A DNA stretch of 64,000 nucleotides from Pantoea agglomerans NBRC 102470 (GCF_001598475.1 NZ_BCZA01000002.1:434001-498000); one strand, 5' to 3'; shown: positions 1-8,083, counted from the stretch's first letter. A program made the numbers and translations. The notes: generated from the letters alone by a model not told the origin.

Positions 1-708
1 GCCATTATCGATACGTTTATCGCCCCGCCCTGCTTTGATGAGATAACCCTCCTCTTTCAGGACGACCATCTGCTGGTGATCAATAAACCCAGCGGTTTGC
101 TGAGCCTGTCAGGCAAAAATCCGCAAAACCTCGATTCGGTGCATCATCGGCTGGTGAAGCTTTTTCCTGGCTGCACGCTGGTTCATCGGCTCGATTTTGG
201 CACCTCCGGGCTGATGGTCGTCGCACGCAGCAAAACGATTAACGCGGCACTCTGCCAGCAATTCAGCCAGCGCAGCGTGCGTAAAACTTATCAGGCGCTG
301 CTGTGCGGGCACCTTGCCGATGACGAAGGCGTCATTGATGCCGCGATAGCGAAAGATCCGGCGCAGTTTCCCCGGATGGTGATTTGCCCGATCCAGGGGA
401 AACCTGCGCGCTCACGCTACCGGGTCATGGAACGCGGTTATTATCAGGAAAGTTATTTTCAGGAAAAAAAGGGAAAGGGATTGCCGGTCACGCGGGTTGA
501 ACTGATGCCGGAAACCGGGCGCACCCATCAGCTGCGCATTCACTGTCAGCAGCTGGGGCACCCGATTCTGGGCTGTGATCTCTACGGCGGGCTTTTGCTG
601 CCTGGCGCGGATCAGGCAGAGAGACTGATGCTGCACGCCAGCGGATTGACGTTTGTTCATCCTGTCAGCGGCAGCACGCTGCAACTCTCTGCCGACAGCC
701 CGTTCTGA
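1..708 (+). CDS. RluA-family pseudouridine synthase (5' end cut by window)
   Basis: The reading frame is open from the first base, so the N-terminus lies outside the window; 235 residues are visible. Family: RluA/RsuA-type enzymes that isomerise uridine to pseudouridine in rRNA or tRNA. The NKPSGLLSLSG segment (about residues 28-38 of the visible part), the catalytic motif HRLDFGTSGLMVVA with the expected nucleophilic Asp at visible residue 65, and the TGRTHQLRIH motif near the C-terminus are all seen. It converges on yaiL. The internal GTG at 76 is not the true start, because the conserved sequence continues upstream of it. The RNA target cannot be assigned, so no gene symbol is given. Confidence 0.9.
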   Translation, partial: AIIDTFIAPPCFDEITLLFQDDHLLVINKPSGLLSLSGKNPQNLDSVHHRLVKLFPGCTLVHRLDFGTSGLMVVARSKTINAALCQQFSQRSVRKTYQALLCGHLADDEGVIDAAIAKDPAQFPRMVICPIQGKPARSRYRVMERGYYQESYFQEKKGKGLPVTRVELMPETGRTHQLRIHCQQLGHPILGCDLYGGLLLPGADQAERLMLHASGLTFVHPVSGSTLQLSADSPF

Positions 709-724
709 ATGCGTCAGCGCGCTG

Positions 725-1264
725 TTACCACATCAAATCATCGGGCACTTTGAAATCAGCATAAGGATCATCTTCGTCCTGTGCTTCTTCGCTTAATGCA
801 CTGTTTAATACGATGGCACTGGCATCACGCTGCGCAATTTTATCCGCTACGCTGGCCGGGATGATAGCGTACTGGCTCTCGCCATTATTGTCAGCCGCCA
901 GGCGGGCAATGGCGAGACGCCCATTGATCAGCTGAGTCTGCGTCAGTTTATCCACCATAATCTTTTTGATCAGGTTATTGTCGGTGAAATTGAAGCTGAT
1001 GTTGCCTCTTGCCACGTCAATTTTGTTCATTTCGATCAGCTGTTTGACCTGCGCTTTGTACTCTTTAGACAGCACAGCCAGCTTCTGCTGCTCGTTCAGC
1101 TGCTTATCCCGCTCAAGCTGCGCTTTTTTGTTATCTTCCACCGCCGCTCTGGCTTCGCGTGCCTGAACCCTGGATTTCTTCGCTGTCCGCTGAACCTTGT
1201 CCATTTTTTTGCTGGATACTAATCCCGCTTTCAGCATCTGCTCTTGCAAGGTGAGTTTTGTCAT
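725..1264 (-). CDS. yaiL: YaiL-like DUF2058 protein
   Basis: A 179-residue, highly charged protein beginning MTKLTLQEQMLKAGLVSSKK, the same length as E. coli YaiL. The open frame extends 27 codons further upstream, but the YaiL-like start at 1264 is preferred because the family begins there. Residues 15-75 are rich in Lys, Glu and Gln and probably form a long helix or coiled coil. The C-terminus is acidic and ends DDLMW. Its function is unknown in the family. Cytoplasmic: no signal peptide or membrane segment is seen. It is convergent with the pseudouridine synthase and divergent from the TetR gene. Confidence 0.85.
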   Translation of the reverse strand: MTKLTLQEQMLKAGLVSSKKMDKVQRTAKKSRVQAREARAAVEDNKKAQLERDKQLNEQQKLAVLSKEYKAQVKQLIEMNKIDVARGNISFNFTDNNLIKKIMVDKLTQTQLINGRLAIARLAADNNGESQYAIIPASVADKIAQRDASAIVLNSALSEEAQDEDDPYADFKVPDDLMW

Positions 1265-1415
1265 TGTCGTCTCTGAACCTGTGAAATAATGTCCGGGATT
1301 ATACCTGTAATCATCCGGGCTGTACCAGGTTGCCGCACCTGCCACGCCCGCGATTGCGGGCAGCCTCTCAACACTGTGCTAACATTCCCCGGTCAAAATC
1401 ACCTTATTGAGCACC

Positions 1416-2048
1416 ATGTCAGAGCTAACAAAACGTAAAAATGACCCTGAAGGGCTGAAAAAACGCATTATCGCAGGCGCACTGAAAACCTTCGCGGAGT
1501 TTGGTATGCAGGGTGCCAGGCTGGAGCAGATTGCTGAGCATGCGCAAACCACTAAACGCATGGTGGTCTATCACTTTGGCAGTAAAGAGCAGCTTTATAT
1601 CCACGTGCTGGAGCAGGTTTATCAGCAGATACGTCAGCACGAAACCGGCCTGAACCTGGCGGCGATGGAGCCGGAACTGGCCATGACCCGCCTGGTGGAA
1701 GCCAGTTTTGATTACCATGTCGAGCATCCCGATTTTATCCGGCTGGTCTGCAGTGAGAACCTGTTGCGCGGGCGCTACATCACCCAGTCGCCGCAGATTA
1801 AAGCCCTTAATCGCAGCGCGCTGGATCTGCTGGATGACATTCTGGCACGCGGTCAGCAACAGGGCGTGTTCACTGCCGATGTGCAGACCATCGATGTCCA
1901 TCGCCTGATCAGCAGTATCTGCGTTCATCACGTCTCAAACCGCTACACCTTCAACGCCCTTTTCAGCCCGGACAACAGCGAAGCAGAGAGTATCCGCCGC
2001 AATCGTCAGCTGGCTGTAACCGCAACGTTACGCTATATCCGCAAATAA
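1416..2048 (+). CDS. TetR/AcrR-family transcriptional regulator
   Basis: A 210-residue regulator counted from the ATG at 1416; an in-frame TTG at 1407 is a less likely start. The N-terminal helix-turn-helix is clear: IIAGALKTFAEFGMQGARLEQIAEH followed by the YHFGSKEQLY block that typically ends the TetR DNA-binding domain (about residues 15-65). The C-terminal part (HPDFIRLVCSENLLRGRYI) is the ligand-binding, dimerising half. It lies 83 bp upstream of the lactone-oxidase-like gene on the same strand and may control it and the GT8 gene. The ligand is unknown. Confidence 0.88.
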   Translation: MSELTKRKNDPEGLKKRIIAGALKTFAEFGMQGARLEQIAEHAQTTKRMVVYHFGSKEQLYIHVLEQVYQQIRQHETGLNLAAMEPELAMTRLVEASFDYHVEHPDFIRLVCSENLLRGRYITQSPQIKALNRSALDLLDDILARGQQQGVFTADVQTIDVHRLISSICVHHVSNRYTFNALFSPDNSEAESIRRNRQLAVTATLRYIRK

Positions 2049-2131
2049 TTGCCCGCAGGCCGGGCTGCGCTTAGCCATAGTCTACGCTTACTGATACTTG
2101 TCACTAAAATGCAATAATAAGGAATGCTGTT

Positions 2132-3514
2132 GTGAGCAGAGATGCACGCCTCTATCCGCTTCGTCAGACCCATGTTGAACCCGATGATGATGCGCTGTGG
2201 AACTGGGCGCAGAACGCGCAAATCGGCAGCCGTCACCAGGTTCAGCGTCCCGCCAGTGAAGCGGAATTACAGAGACTTATCCGGGAGTCACACGGCCAGA
2301 TTCGGGTGATCGGCAGCAAGCTGTCGCCTGGTCGTATGCTGCATGTCAGTGATGACGATGTGCTGCTCGATCTCAGCGCCCTGAGCGGCCAGCTTGCCAG
2401 TGATGAACAGAGCGTGACCTTTGGTGGCGCGACCCCGCTTGAGCAGGTCTATCGCAGCCTGACCGAAATGAACCGCATGCTGGCTTCATCGCCAGGCGTG
2501 ATTGCGATTCAGACACTGGCGGGCGCGATGGCGACCGGAACGCACGGCCAGGGATTGCAGCAGAGTTCGATTGCCGACGAAGCGCTGGCAATCAGAATGG
2601 TGCTGGCCGATGGCAGCGTGCGCGAATTTGTTCGTGGCGACGCTGACTTCCCGGCAGCGCAGGTCTCACTGGGCGCACTAGGCATTGTTACCGCGGTAAC
2701 CCTGCGTACCCAGCCGTTTAGCATCTTCACCTGCCACAAATATGCCGTCTCTGCCGATACCCTTGAAGAGGATCTGCTGCGCTGGAACAACGACTATCCG
2801 CTGAGCAAAGCCTGGTGGTTTGTCGATGACAACCTGATGCACGTCTGGAACGCCCATGAGGCGAGTGATGAAGAGCGTCAGCGCTACGAAGCGCAGGGTC
2901 GTCAGGTGGTGGAACATGAGGGCGACGTTGACGAAAGCCTCAACGACACCATCGACCAGACGCTGGCACATATGCACCGCGATACGCAGATTGAGGGCAA
3001 AGGGGGAAAACAGTTTCGCACCGTCACCCGTTTTCGTGATTTCACCGATGTTACCGGTGACATTTACCAGCTCTTCTGCCGCGGCATTGCGGTGCCGCAG
3101 ATCAATGTGGAAATCGGCGTGCCGCTGGCAAAAACCCCGGCCATCATTCGCCGCATCAAGCAGTGGTATGCCGAGAACCGTCCGCATATGCACTACCCGA
3201 TTATCCTGCGCTGCACCGGTGCATCATCGGCCTGGCTCAGTCCGGCCGCTGACCAGCCAACCTGCTTTTTCGGCTTCGTGGTCTATTACGCCGACGATGG
3301 TTCGCTGTCACAGGAAGGCCTGCACTTCCTGACTGAAGTGGAAAAACTGCTGGCCGAAGAGGGCGGACGCCCGCACTGGGGCAAATATTACGATGAAGAA
3401 CGCTACAACTGGCGTGAGATCTATCCGCAGTGGGACACCTTCCGCGCCCTGCGCAGCCAGCTCGACCCAAATGGCCGACTGGGTAACGACTACATCACGC
3501 CACTTTTTGACTGA
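2132..3514 (+). CDS. FAD-binding D-arabinono-1,4-lactone oxidase family protein
   Basis: 460 residues, GTG start at 2132 with an AAGGA ribosome-binding site about 9 bases upstream. The N-terminal FAD_binding_4 (PCMH) domain (about 25-190) includes the TLAGAMATGTHGQG segment characteristic of aldonolactone oxidases. The ALO-type C-terminal domain (about 200-455) has the GRPHWGKYY motif near residue 412. Family enzymes oxidise aldono-1,4-lactones to ascorbate-type enediols with O2 and release H2O2. The canonical His of a covalent-flavin motif is not obvious. The GT8 gene starts 13 bases downstream, so the two are probably co-transcribed. Exact substrate unknown. Cytoplasmic, no signal peptide. 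Confidence 0.85.
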   Translation: MSRDARLYPLRQTHVEPDDDALWNWAQNAQIGSRHQVQRPASEAELQRLIRESHGQIRVIGSKLSPGRMLHVSDDDVLLDLSALSGQLASDEQSVTFGGATPLEQVYRSLTEMNRMLASSPGVIAIQTLAGAMATGTHGQGLQQSSIADEALAIRMVLADGSVREFVRGDADFPAAQVSLGALGIVTAVTLRTQPFSIFTCHKYAVSADTLEEDLLRWNNDYPLSKAWWFVDDNLMHVWNAHEASDEERQRYEAQGRQVVEHEGDVDESLNDTIDQTLAHMHRDTQIEGKGGKQFRTVTRFRDFTDVTGDIYQLFCRGIAVPQINVEIGVPLAKTPAIIRRIKQWYAENRPHMHYPIILRCTGASSAWLSPAADQPTCFFGFVVYYADDGSLSQEGLHFLTEVEKLLAEEGGRPHWGKYYDEERYNWREIYPQWDTFRALRSQLDPNGRLGNDYITPLFD

Positions 3515-3526
3515 TTGAGGAAAGCT

Positions 3527-4357
3527 ATGTTTGCCTGGGTAACGCTGTTAACTCAACCCGATTATCTGGTGGGCGTGAAAGCGCTGCACCGTTCGCTGCA
3601 ACAGAGCCACAGCCAGTGGCCGCTGGTGGTGATGACCACGCCGGCGATTTCAGCGTCTGACTGTCAGATTTTGCAGGATGAGGGCTGTGTCATTAAACCG
3701 GTCGACCCCCTCTATCCGCGCGACGATCTGGATCAGCACTACGCATCGGCGCAGTTCGGCGAAGTCTGGACCAAGCTGCGCGCCTGGCAGCTCACCGATT
3801 ATGAGCGCGTCGTGTTTCTGGATGCCGATATGCTGGTCCTTCAAAACATGGATGAGCTGTTTACCCTGGATCTGGGCGATAACCCGCTCGCCGCCTGTCA
3901 CGCCTGCCGCTGTAATCCCAACCAGATTGCCTCTTATCCGGCAGAGTGGCAGCCTGAGCAGTGCCACTATACCTGGCAGGCGCGCGGTGAAAAGGCGCCA
4001 GAGAGTGTGGATCTTTACCTGAACGGCGGTTTTCTGGTGCTGAAGCCCGATAATGCGATGTTCGACGCACTGGAAAAGCGTATTGCCGCCATTGATGATC
4101 TCAGTAACTATCCCTTCTCCGAGCAGGATCTGCTGAACGAAGTGTTTGCCGATCGCTGGAAGCCGCTCTCTTACATCTACAATGCCTTGAAAACGCTGCC
4201 GTTTCAGCACAGCGGTCTCTGGCACGATGAAGAGGTGAAGAACCTGCACTATATTCTGGCAAAACCGTGGAAACGCGATCTCAGCCAGCCCGAGAGTCAG
4301 CGCGATCGCTTTTATGCGCTGGATAAATTGTGGTGGGAAAAAAGCGGTCTGATCTGA
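3527..4357 (+). CDS. Glycosyltransferase family 8 (glycogenin/galactinol synthase-like)
   Basis: 276 residues from the ATG at 3527, which has an AGGAAA ribosome-binding site; an upstream in-frame TTG at 3515 overlaps that site and is rejected. The GT8 metal-binding DxD motif is Asp99-Ala-Asp101 in VVFLDADMLVLQNMDELF. Other family marks are LNGGFLVLKP and the C-terminal HYILAKPWKRD, resembling the His-containing KPW motif of glycogenin. The predicted fold is GT-A, retaining, using a UDP-sugar. It follows the lactone oxidase by 13 bp. The acceptor is unknown; the context raises the possibility of glycosylating the enediol product of the upstream gene. Confidence 0.88.
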   Translation: MFAWVTLLTQPDYLVGVKALHRSLQQSHSQWPLVVMTTPAISASDCQILQDEGCVIKPVDPLYPRDDLDQHYASAQFGEVWTKLRAWQLTDYERVVFLDADMLVLQNMDELFTLDLGDNPLAACHACRCNPNQIASYPAEWQPEQCHYTWQARGEKAPESVDLYLNGGFLVLKPDNAMFDALEKRIAAIDDLSNYPFSEQDLLNEVFADRWKPLSYIYNALKTLPFQHSGLWHDEEVKNLHYILAKPWKRDLSQPESQRDRFYALDKLWWEKSGLI

Positions 4358-4365
4358 TCGGCTGT

Positions 4366-4391
4366 GGGCGGGAAGCCAACGTTTCCCGCCC
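4366..4391 (+). terminator. Hairpin after the GT8 gene
   Basis: A perfect 9-bp stem (gggcgggaa / ttcccgccc) with an 8-nt loop lies 8 bases after the GT8 stop codon, between two convergent genes. There is no U-tract on either strand, so it may be a weak bidirectional terminator or an mRNA 3'-end stabiliser. Confidence 0.4.
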
Positions 4392-4447
4392 TGCCCGCCT
4401 GGGTTAATCAACACATCGGCAATACCCTCTATCCCTCTGATTCTGCC

Positions 4448-5569
4448 CTATACCTCAATCCAGCGGCGTTGCACTGCTGAGTGAGCAATCGCTTCCAGCA
4501 CCTTCTGAACCTGCAATCCCTCTGCAAAATCGGGCCACATGCGATCGCCCGCTGCGATGCCGTTGATCAGGTCGCGAATCTCCACCGTTTTCTGATCGTT
4601 AAAGCCGATGCCGTGCCCGGCAGAAACACAGAAATTTGCGTAGTCAGGGTGCGCTGGTCCGGTCAGAATAGTTTTAAATCCCTGACGCCCGGCCGGTTCG
4701 TCATGCAGATAAAGCTCCAGCTCCGCCATGCGCTCCTGGGTGTAGCGTAGTGTGCCTTTGGTGCCGGTGACAACGTAAGTCAGTCCCATCTTTGCGCCAC
4801 AGGCGATGCGTGAGGTTTCAATCACGCCATGCGCACCGTTATGGAAGCGAAGCAGCGCGCTGGCCTGATCTTCGTTTTCGACCGGTAACTGCCGCGCAGG
4901 CTCTTTCGGGTCGGGCCGGGAGGCGATCACCGTCATCATGTCGCCGCTGACCTCAGCAATGTCACCAACCAGGTAGTGCGCCATATTAACGATATGCGCC
5001 GCCAGATCGCCCAGCGCACCGAGGCCTGCCAGCGCTTTCTGACAGTGCCAGTCGAGCGGCGTTTCCGGTCTGGCGAGATAATCCTCGTTATGGGTGCCGT
5101 AGAAATGCACTATGTCGCCTATCTCACCATTGGCAATGATCTCTTTCGCCAGCTGGCTGGTAGGGTTTTTCATATAGTTGAAGCCCACCAGCGTTTTAAC
5201 CCGTGCCGCATCGGCTGCCGCCACCATCTCCTGCGCATCCGCCACGCTTAACGACAGCGGCTTTTCTGAATAGACGTGTTTGCCATGGCGTATCGCCTCC
5301 AGCGCCATCTCTTTATGCAGGAAGTTGGGGGCGCAGATATCCACGACATCAATCGCCGGGTCGCTGACCAGCGCGCGCCAGTCACCCGTCGAGCGCGCGA
5401 AACCAAAGGTCGCCGCCTGACGGGCGGCCAGCTCGGGGTTCACTTCAGCCAGCATCTCCCGCACGATTTCGCCTTTCAGCGCAAATACGGTGGGAGCCTG
5501 CGCATATGCAATCGCGTGGCAGCGTCCGATATAGCCGCTGCCAATCATGCCGATTCTGACTTTGTTCAT
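4448..5569 (-). CDS. Gfo/Idh/MocA-family NAD(P)-dependent oxidoreductase
   Basis: 373 residues; ATG at 5569 preceded by a CTGGAG ribosome-binding site. The N-terminal Rossmann fold has the GSGYIGRCHA dinucleotide-binding motif (residues 11-20), and the conserved EKPLS motif near residue 100 supplies the family catalytic Lys. The C-terminal GFO_IDH_MocA_C-type domain follows. Family members are sugar or inositol dehydrogenases. The substrate cannot be read from the sequence, and no catabolic partner genes flank it. It is convergent with the GT8 gene and stands alone. Confidence 0.85.
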   Translation of the reverse strand: MNKVRIGMIGSGYIGRCHAIAYAQAPTVFALKGEIVREMLAEVNPELAARQAATFGFARSTGDWRALVSDPAIDVVDICAPNFLHKEMALEAIRHGKHVYSEKPLSLSVADAQEMVAAADAARVKTLVGFNYMKNPTSQLAKEIIANGEIGDIVHFYGTHNEDYLARPETPLDWHCQKALAGLGALGDLAAHIVNMAHYLVGDIAEVSGDMMTVIASRPDPKEPARQLPVENEDQASALLRFHNGAHGVIETSRIACGAKMGLTYVVTGTKGTLRYTQERMAELELYLHDEPAGRQGFKTILTGPAHPDYANFCVSAGHGIGFNDQKTVEIRDLINGIAAGDRMWPDFAEGLQVQKVLEAIAHSAVQRRWIEV

Positions 5570-5855
5570 TTCAACTCCAGAGATTCAGTTCAGGGTTGAA
5601 ATGGAATCTACGTTTCGTTTTTATTGCTGACAAAGCCAGAATCCACACTTTGTGACGCCCATAAAAAACTATCCGGTTAAATCACGCGCCTGGCCGCCTG
5701 ACAAGGGCTATACAGCGCCATAACACCTCATAAACACCTCAGTTTTACACGTGCCGTTTTGCCGGATGAGTCAGCCGCACAGGCAGCTCTTTCAGTGCTT
5801 AAAACGCCATAGTGGCGACTATTTCAGCAGTCGCGCTAATTTATGAAAAAGAGCT
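5570..5855. other. Intergenic region between the oxidoreductase and tRNA-Asn
   Basis: No coding sequence is supported here. It must hold the promoter of the leftward oxidoreductase gene. Two small inverted repeats are visible near 5808-5836 (cgccatagtggcg and gcgact...agtcgc), of unknown role. The tRNA promoter begins at 5856. Confidence 0.5.
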
Positions 5856-5884
5856 TTGACATGGCCCGGCGTGGCCGTTACTAT
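5856..5884 (+). promoter_or_regulatory. Promoter of tRNA-Asn
   Basis: A consensus -35 box TTGACA (5856-5861) and a -10 box TACTAT (5879-5884) are separated by 17 bp. They are followed by a GC-rich discriminator (gcgcccc), the usual mark of stable-RNA promoters under stringent control. The tRNA begins 18 bases after the -10 box. Confidence 0.85.
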
Positions 5885-5902
5885 GCGCCCCGTTCAAACG
5901 AT

Positions 5903-5978
5903 TCCTCTGTAGTTCAGTCGGTAGAACGGCGGACTGTTAATCCGTATGTCACTGGTTCGAGTCCAGTCAGAGGAGCCA
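5903..5978 (+). tRNA. tRNA-Asn (anticodon GTT)
   Basis: A 76-nt tRNA with the CCA end encoded. The acceptor stem TCCTCTG pairs with CAGAGGA, the T-loop is GGTTCGAGTCC, and the anticodon GTT lies at 5936-5938 in the loop CTGTTAA. It is monocistronic, with its own promoter and a terminator immediately downstream. tRNA-Asn genes are frequent integration sites, and the HipBST-like operon lies directly downstream. Confidence 0.97.
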
Positions 5979-5984
5979 AATTAG

Positions 5985-6017
5985 AAAAGCCTGCTTAGGA
6001 AACTAAGCGGGCTTTTT
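5985..6017 (+). terminator. Intrinsic terminator of tRNA-Asn
   Basis: A stem formed by aaaagcctgcttag and ctaagcgggcttttt, with a GAAA tetraloop and one G-T pair, followed by a T-run. It starts 7 bases after the tRNA. Confidence 0.85.
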
Positions 6018-6133
6018 GCTTTTCATACTTCTGATAAAATTTTTGCGTCTTACTCAGTCTGTTTCCTCTTCAAATTCCCCGTTCTTTTCGTTATTGCCAG
6101 ATACTTAGACATTCGGTTCCGCCCTCACTTAAA

Positions 6134-6148
6134 GGTTCATTTCTGACC
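6134..6148 (+). promoter_or_regulatory. Operator-like repeat 1 upstream of hipB
   Basis: GGTTCATTTCTGACC, the first of four related 15-mers between tRNA-Asn and hipB. It matches copy 4 read on the opposite strand at 14 of 15 positions. Likely binding site for the adjacent HTH protein. Confidence 0.6.
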
Positions 6149-6195
6149 CCTACATCTCATACTCTCTTTAACAAATGCATTAACAGTGGCTTAAA

Positions 6196-6210
6196 GTGTC
6201 ATAAATGACC
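6196..6210 (+). promoter_or_regulatory. Operator-like repeat 2 upstream of hipB
   Basis: GTGTCATAAATGACC, 62 bp after copy 1. Its inner part TGTCATaaATGAC is the most symmetric of the four, suggesting a dimeric binding protein. Confidence 0.6.
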
Positions 6211-6266
6211 TTTCATTCGCATATTTCACACTCTGGCTGTAAGCTGAGAAGATGCTGCCGTTAATA

Positions 6267-6281
6267 GGTTCAAAAATGACC
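6267..6281 (+). promoter_or_regulatory. Operator-like repeat 3 upstream of hipB
   Basis: GGTTCAAAAATGACC, 71 bp after copy 2. The GGTTCA...TGACC frame is shared with copies 1 and 4. Confidence 0.6.
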
Positions 6282-6338
6282 CTTTTAGTACTATAGTCGG
6301 ACCATATCGTTTCAAAAACGTACTGAAACTGCAGAAAA

Positions 6339-6353
6339 GGTCAAAAATGAACC
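6339..6353 (-). promoter_or_regulatory. Operator-like repeat 4 overlapping the hipB start
   Basis: Read on the minus strand this is GGTTCATTTTTGACC. It lies 72 bp after copy 3 and covers part of the ribosome-binding site and the hipB ATG at 6347, so a bound repressor would block initiation directly. Confidence 0.6.
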
Positions 6354-6691
6354 TTGATGAGATTAACTCTTCGCTGCTGAGCCTTTCTGAGTCAGATCGG
6401 CAAAAGGTATTGGCGGGGTTAGCTTTGAGTAGAGAAGCCACAACAGAAGCAATAAATGCGGACAAACCGGACACCCGATCGGAGCTGAGTGATCTGACGT
6501 TTCCGACACTGCCACAATTACTGGCCAATGAACTCAAACGACAAAACATCACCTATGAAGAGATGGCGATTCAGATTGGTGTATCACTCTCAACATTTAA
6601 ACGACTGATTGCTAAACCATCTTCTGCAAAGGCAATAAATCTTCACGCCTTACTTAAAGAACTGGGTATAAAAGTATGGCTCGAAAAATAG
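6347..6691 (+). CDS. hipB: HipB-like HTH antitoxin/repressor of a HipBST module
   Basis: 114 residues; ATG at 6347 with AAAAGG six bases upstream. The C-terminal half (about 53-112) is a Cro/C1-type helix-turn-helix: LLANELKRQNITYEEMAIQI, then GVSLSTFKRLI and LLKELGIKVWLEK. The first 50 residues are a less typical Ser- and Leu-rich extension. The gene overlaps the next one by 16 nt, so translation is coupled. In the HipBST family HipB binds DNA and represses the operon; the four 15-bp repeats upstream are the probable operators. Assignment rests mainly on the operon architecture. Confidence 0.82.
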   Translation: MNLDEINSSLLSLSESDRQKVLAGLALSREATTEAINADKPDTRSELSDLTFPTLPQLLANELKRQNITYEEMAIQIGVSLSTFKRLIAKPSSAKAINLHALLKELGIKVWLEK

Positions 6692-6987
6692 AGGTGTGGC
6701 TTTACAACACGCTGGCAGGAACGCTGAGTGAAGGGCAAAACGGTTATACTTTCTGCTACCTGCCCACTTATGTCGGCTGTGCGATATCTCTCAGCATGCC
6801 GGTAAGACCTGAGCCCTATTTAAGTGAAGAGCTACATCCCTTCTTTAAAGGTTTAGCGCCGGAAGGCTGGTTGCGAAAACGCTATTCTGAAATTCAAAAA
6901 ATTGATGATAAAGATCTGTTCGGCTTACTGATGGAAAATGGTAACGATTTGCTTGGGGCTGTCGTCTTTAAAGAGATAACATCATGA
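6676..6987 (+). CDS. hipS: HipS-like small antitoxin (HipA N-subdomain 1-like)
   Basis: 103 residues beginning MARKIEVWLYNTLAGTLSEG. It corresponds to the N-terminal subdomain of HipA (PF13657-type, Couple_hipA): the LSEELHPFFKGLAPEGWLRK segment and ENGNDLLGAVVF are the usual HipA-N features. In classical HipA this domain is fused to the kinase; here it is a separate gene, as in the E. coli O127:H6 HipBST system, where HipS is the protein that neutralises the toxin. It overlaps hipB by 16 nt and hipT by 4 nt (ATGA). Confidence 0.85.
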   Translation: MARKIEVWLYNTLAGTLSEGQNGYTFCYLPTYVGCAISLSMPVRPEPYLSEELHPFFKGLAPEGWLRKRYSEIQKIDDKDLFGLLMENGNDLLGAVVFKEITS

Positions 6988-8006
6988 ATTCAGAACGCTG
7001 CCTGATCACATTAAAACGGCTTAAAGAATCTGAGCTAAAAACCGGCTACTCAACAAAAGGCATCCGGCATCTGCTGGGTAGTCTGAATGTGGCTCTTAGC
7101 CTGCCGTTTACGCGCAGTCAGTTTATTCAGGAACTCCCTGAACGTCAGAAAGGCATGAGCATTTCAGGCTATCAACCCAAACTGTCGCTTCGCCTGGCAA
7201 AGGGAGAACTGGTGGTCGTCAGCAATGATGGCACCTATATCCTGAAACCCTCTCCGGAAGAATACCCACACCTGGCAGAAAACGAGCATGCCACTATGTG
7301 TGTTATGCAGCGTCTGAAATTTGACGTACCCCCGTTCGGACTGATGCCATTCAGACACGATGAAAATCGGCCAGAAGAACTGGCGTTTGTCATTAAAAGG
7401 TATGACCGGACAGCGTCAGATAACGCGAGATTACATCAGGAACAGCTGGATGGCGCGATGGGTCTCGGCGATAAATATGGCAGGATTGATAATCATAAAG
7501 CCATCAGTTATGAGAAAGCCGCTAAATTCCTGAATACCAGAGTGAACAGCAGTTTAAAGAGTAAACGTGACCTCTTTTTGCGCATCGTGTATGCCTATGT
7601 ACTGGGAAACAATGATTTTCATCTGCGCAATATCGGGATTATCCTGCCTCCGCAGGGTTCACCCTGGCTGGCCCCGGTTTATGACTTTATCAGCGTTGTG
7701 CCCTACCCTGCAGCGTTTGGAGAGTATTTAGCTTTGCCCCTGCTGGAACGTGAAGAAAATGATGCAGGAAACGCACCGGGGATCAATTCAGAGTACGGAG
7801 AATATCTGGGTGCAGACTTTATCCTGCTTGCCCAGGGTATGGATATTAATCCGACACTGGCACGAAAATGGCTTTCCGAGGTGGTGAGTCATCATCAGCT
7901 TATTATCGATACTTATAATGAAAGTCATATGCCTGAATCGCAGCGGGAAGCAGTACTTGACTACGTGGCCCGAAGAATCACGTTACTGGCAGTGACCGAA
8001 ATTTAA
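6984..8006 (+). CDS. hipT: HipT-like serine/threonine kinase toxin
   Basis: 340 residues, lacking the N-terminal HipA subdomain, which is supplied separately by the upstream gene. Residues 59-61 form a Ser-Ile-Ser motif in the Gly-rich loop (KGMSISGYQPK), the position where HipT autophosphorylates. Lys88 in YILKPSP is the likely ATP-binding lysine. The catalytic loop is NNDFHLRN with Asp211, and the metal-binding Asp234 lies in PVYDFISV. E. coli HipT phosphorylates tryptophanyl-tRNA synthetase; the same target is plausible but inferred. The hipS stop and hipT start overlap as ATGA. The gene is convergent with katG. Confidence 0.87.
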   Translation: MNSERCLITLKRLKESELKTGYSTKGIRHLLGSLNVALSLPFTRSQFIQELPERQKGMSISGYQPKLSLRLAKGELVVVSNDGTYILKPSPEEYPHLAENEHATMCVMQRLKFDVPPFGLMPFRHDENRPEELAFVIKRYDRTASDNARLHQEQLDGAMGLGDKYGRIDNHKAISYEKAAKFLNTRVNSSLKSKRDLFLRIVYAYVLGNNDFHLRNIGIILPPQGSPWLAPVYDFISVVPYPAAFGEYLALPLLEREENDAGNAPGINSEYGEYLGADFILLAQGMDINPTLARKWLSEVVSHHQLIIDTYNESHMPESQREAVLDYVARRITLLAVTEI

Positions 8007-8083
8007 ATGATGCCATTAACCTGTTGTACCTGGGTTGTAAAAGGATAGTTAAGCGGTCGAATAACTCACCTGCTCTCATAAAA

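Noticed and set aside
1407..1415. TTG as start of the TetR gene
   Set aside because: The ATG three codons later gives a normal N-terminus and no ribosome-binding site favours the TTG.
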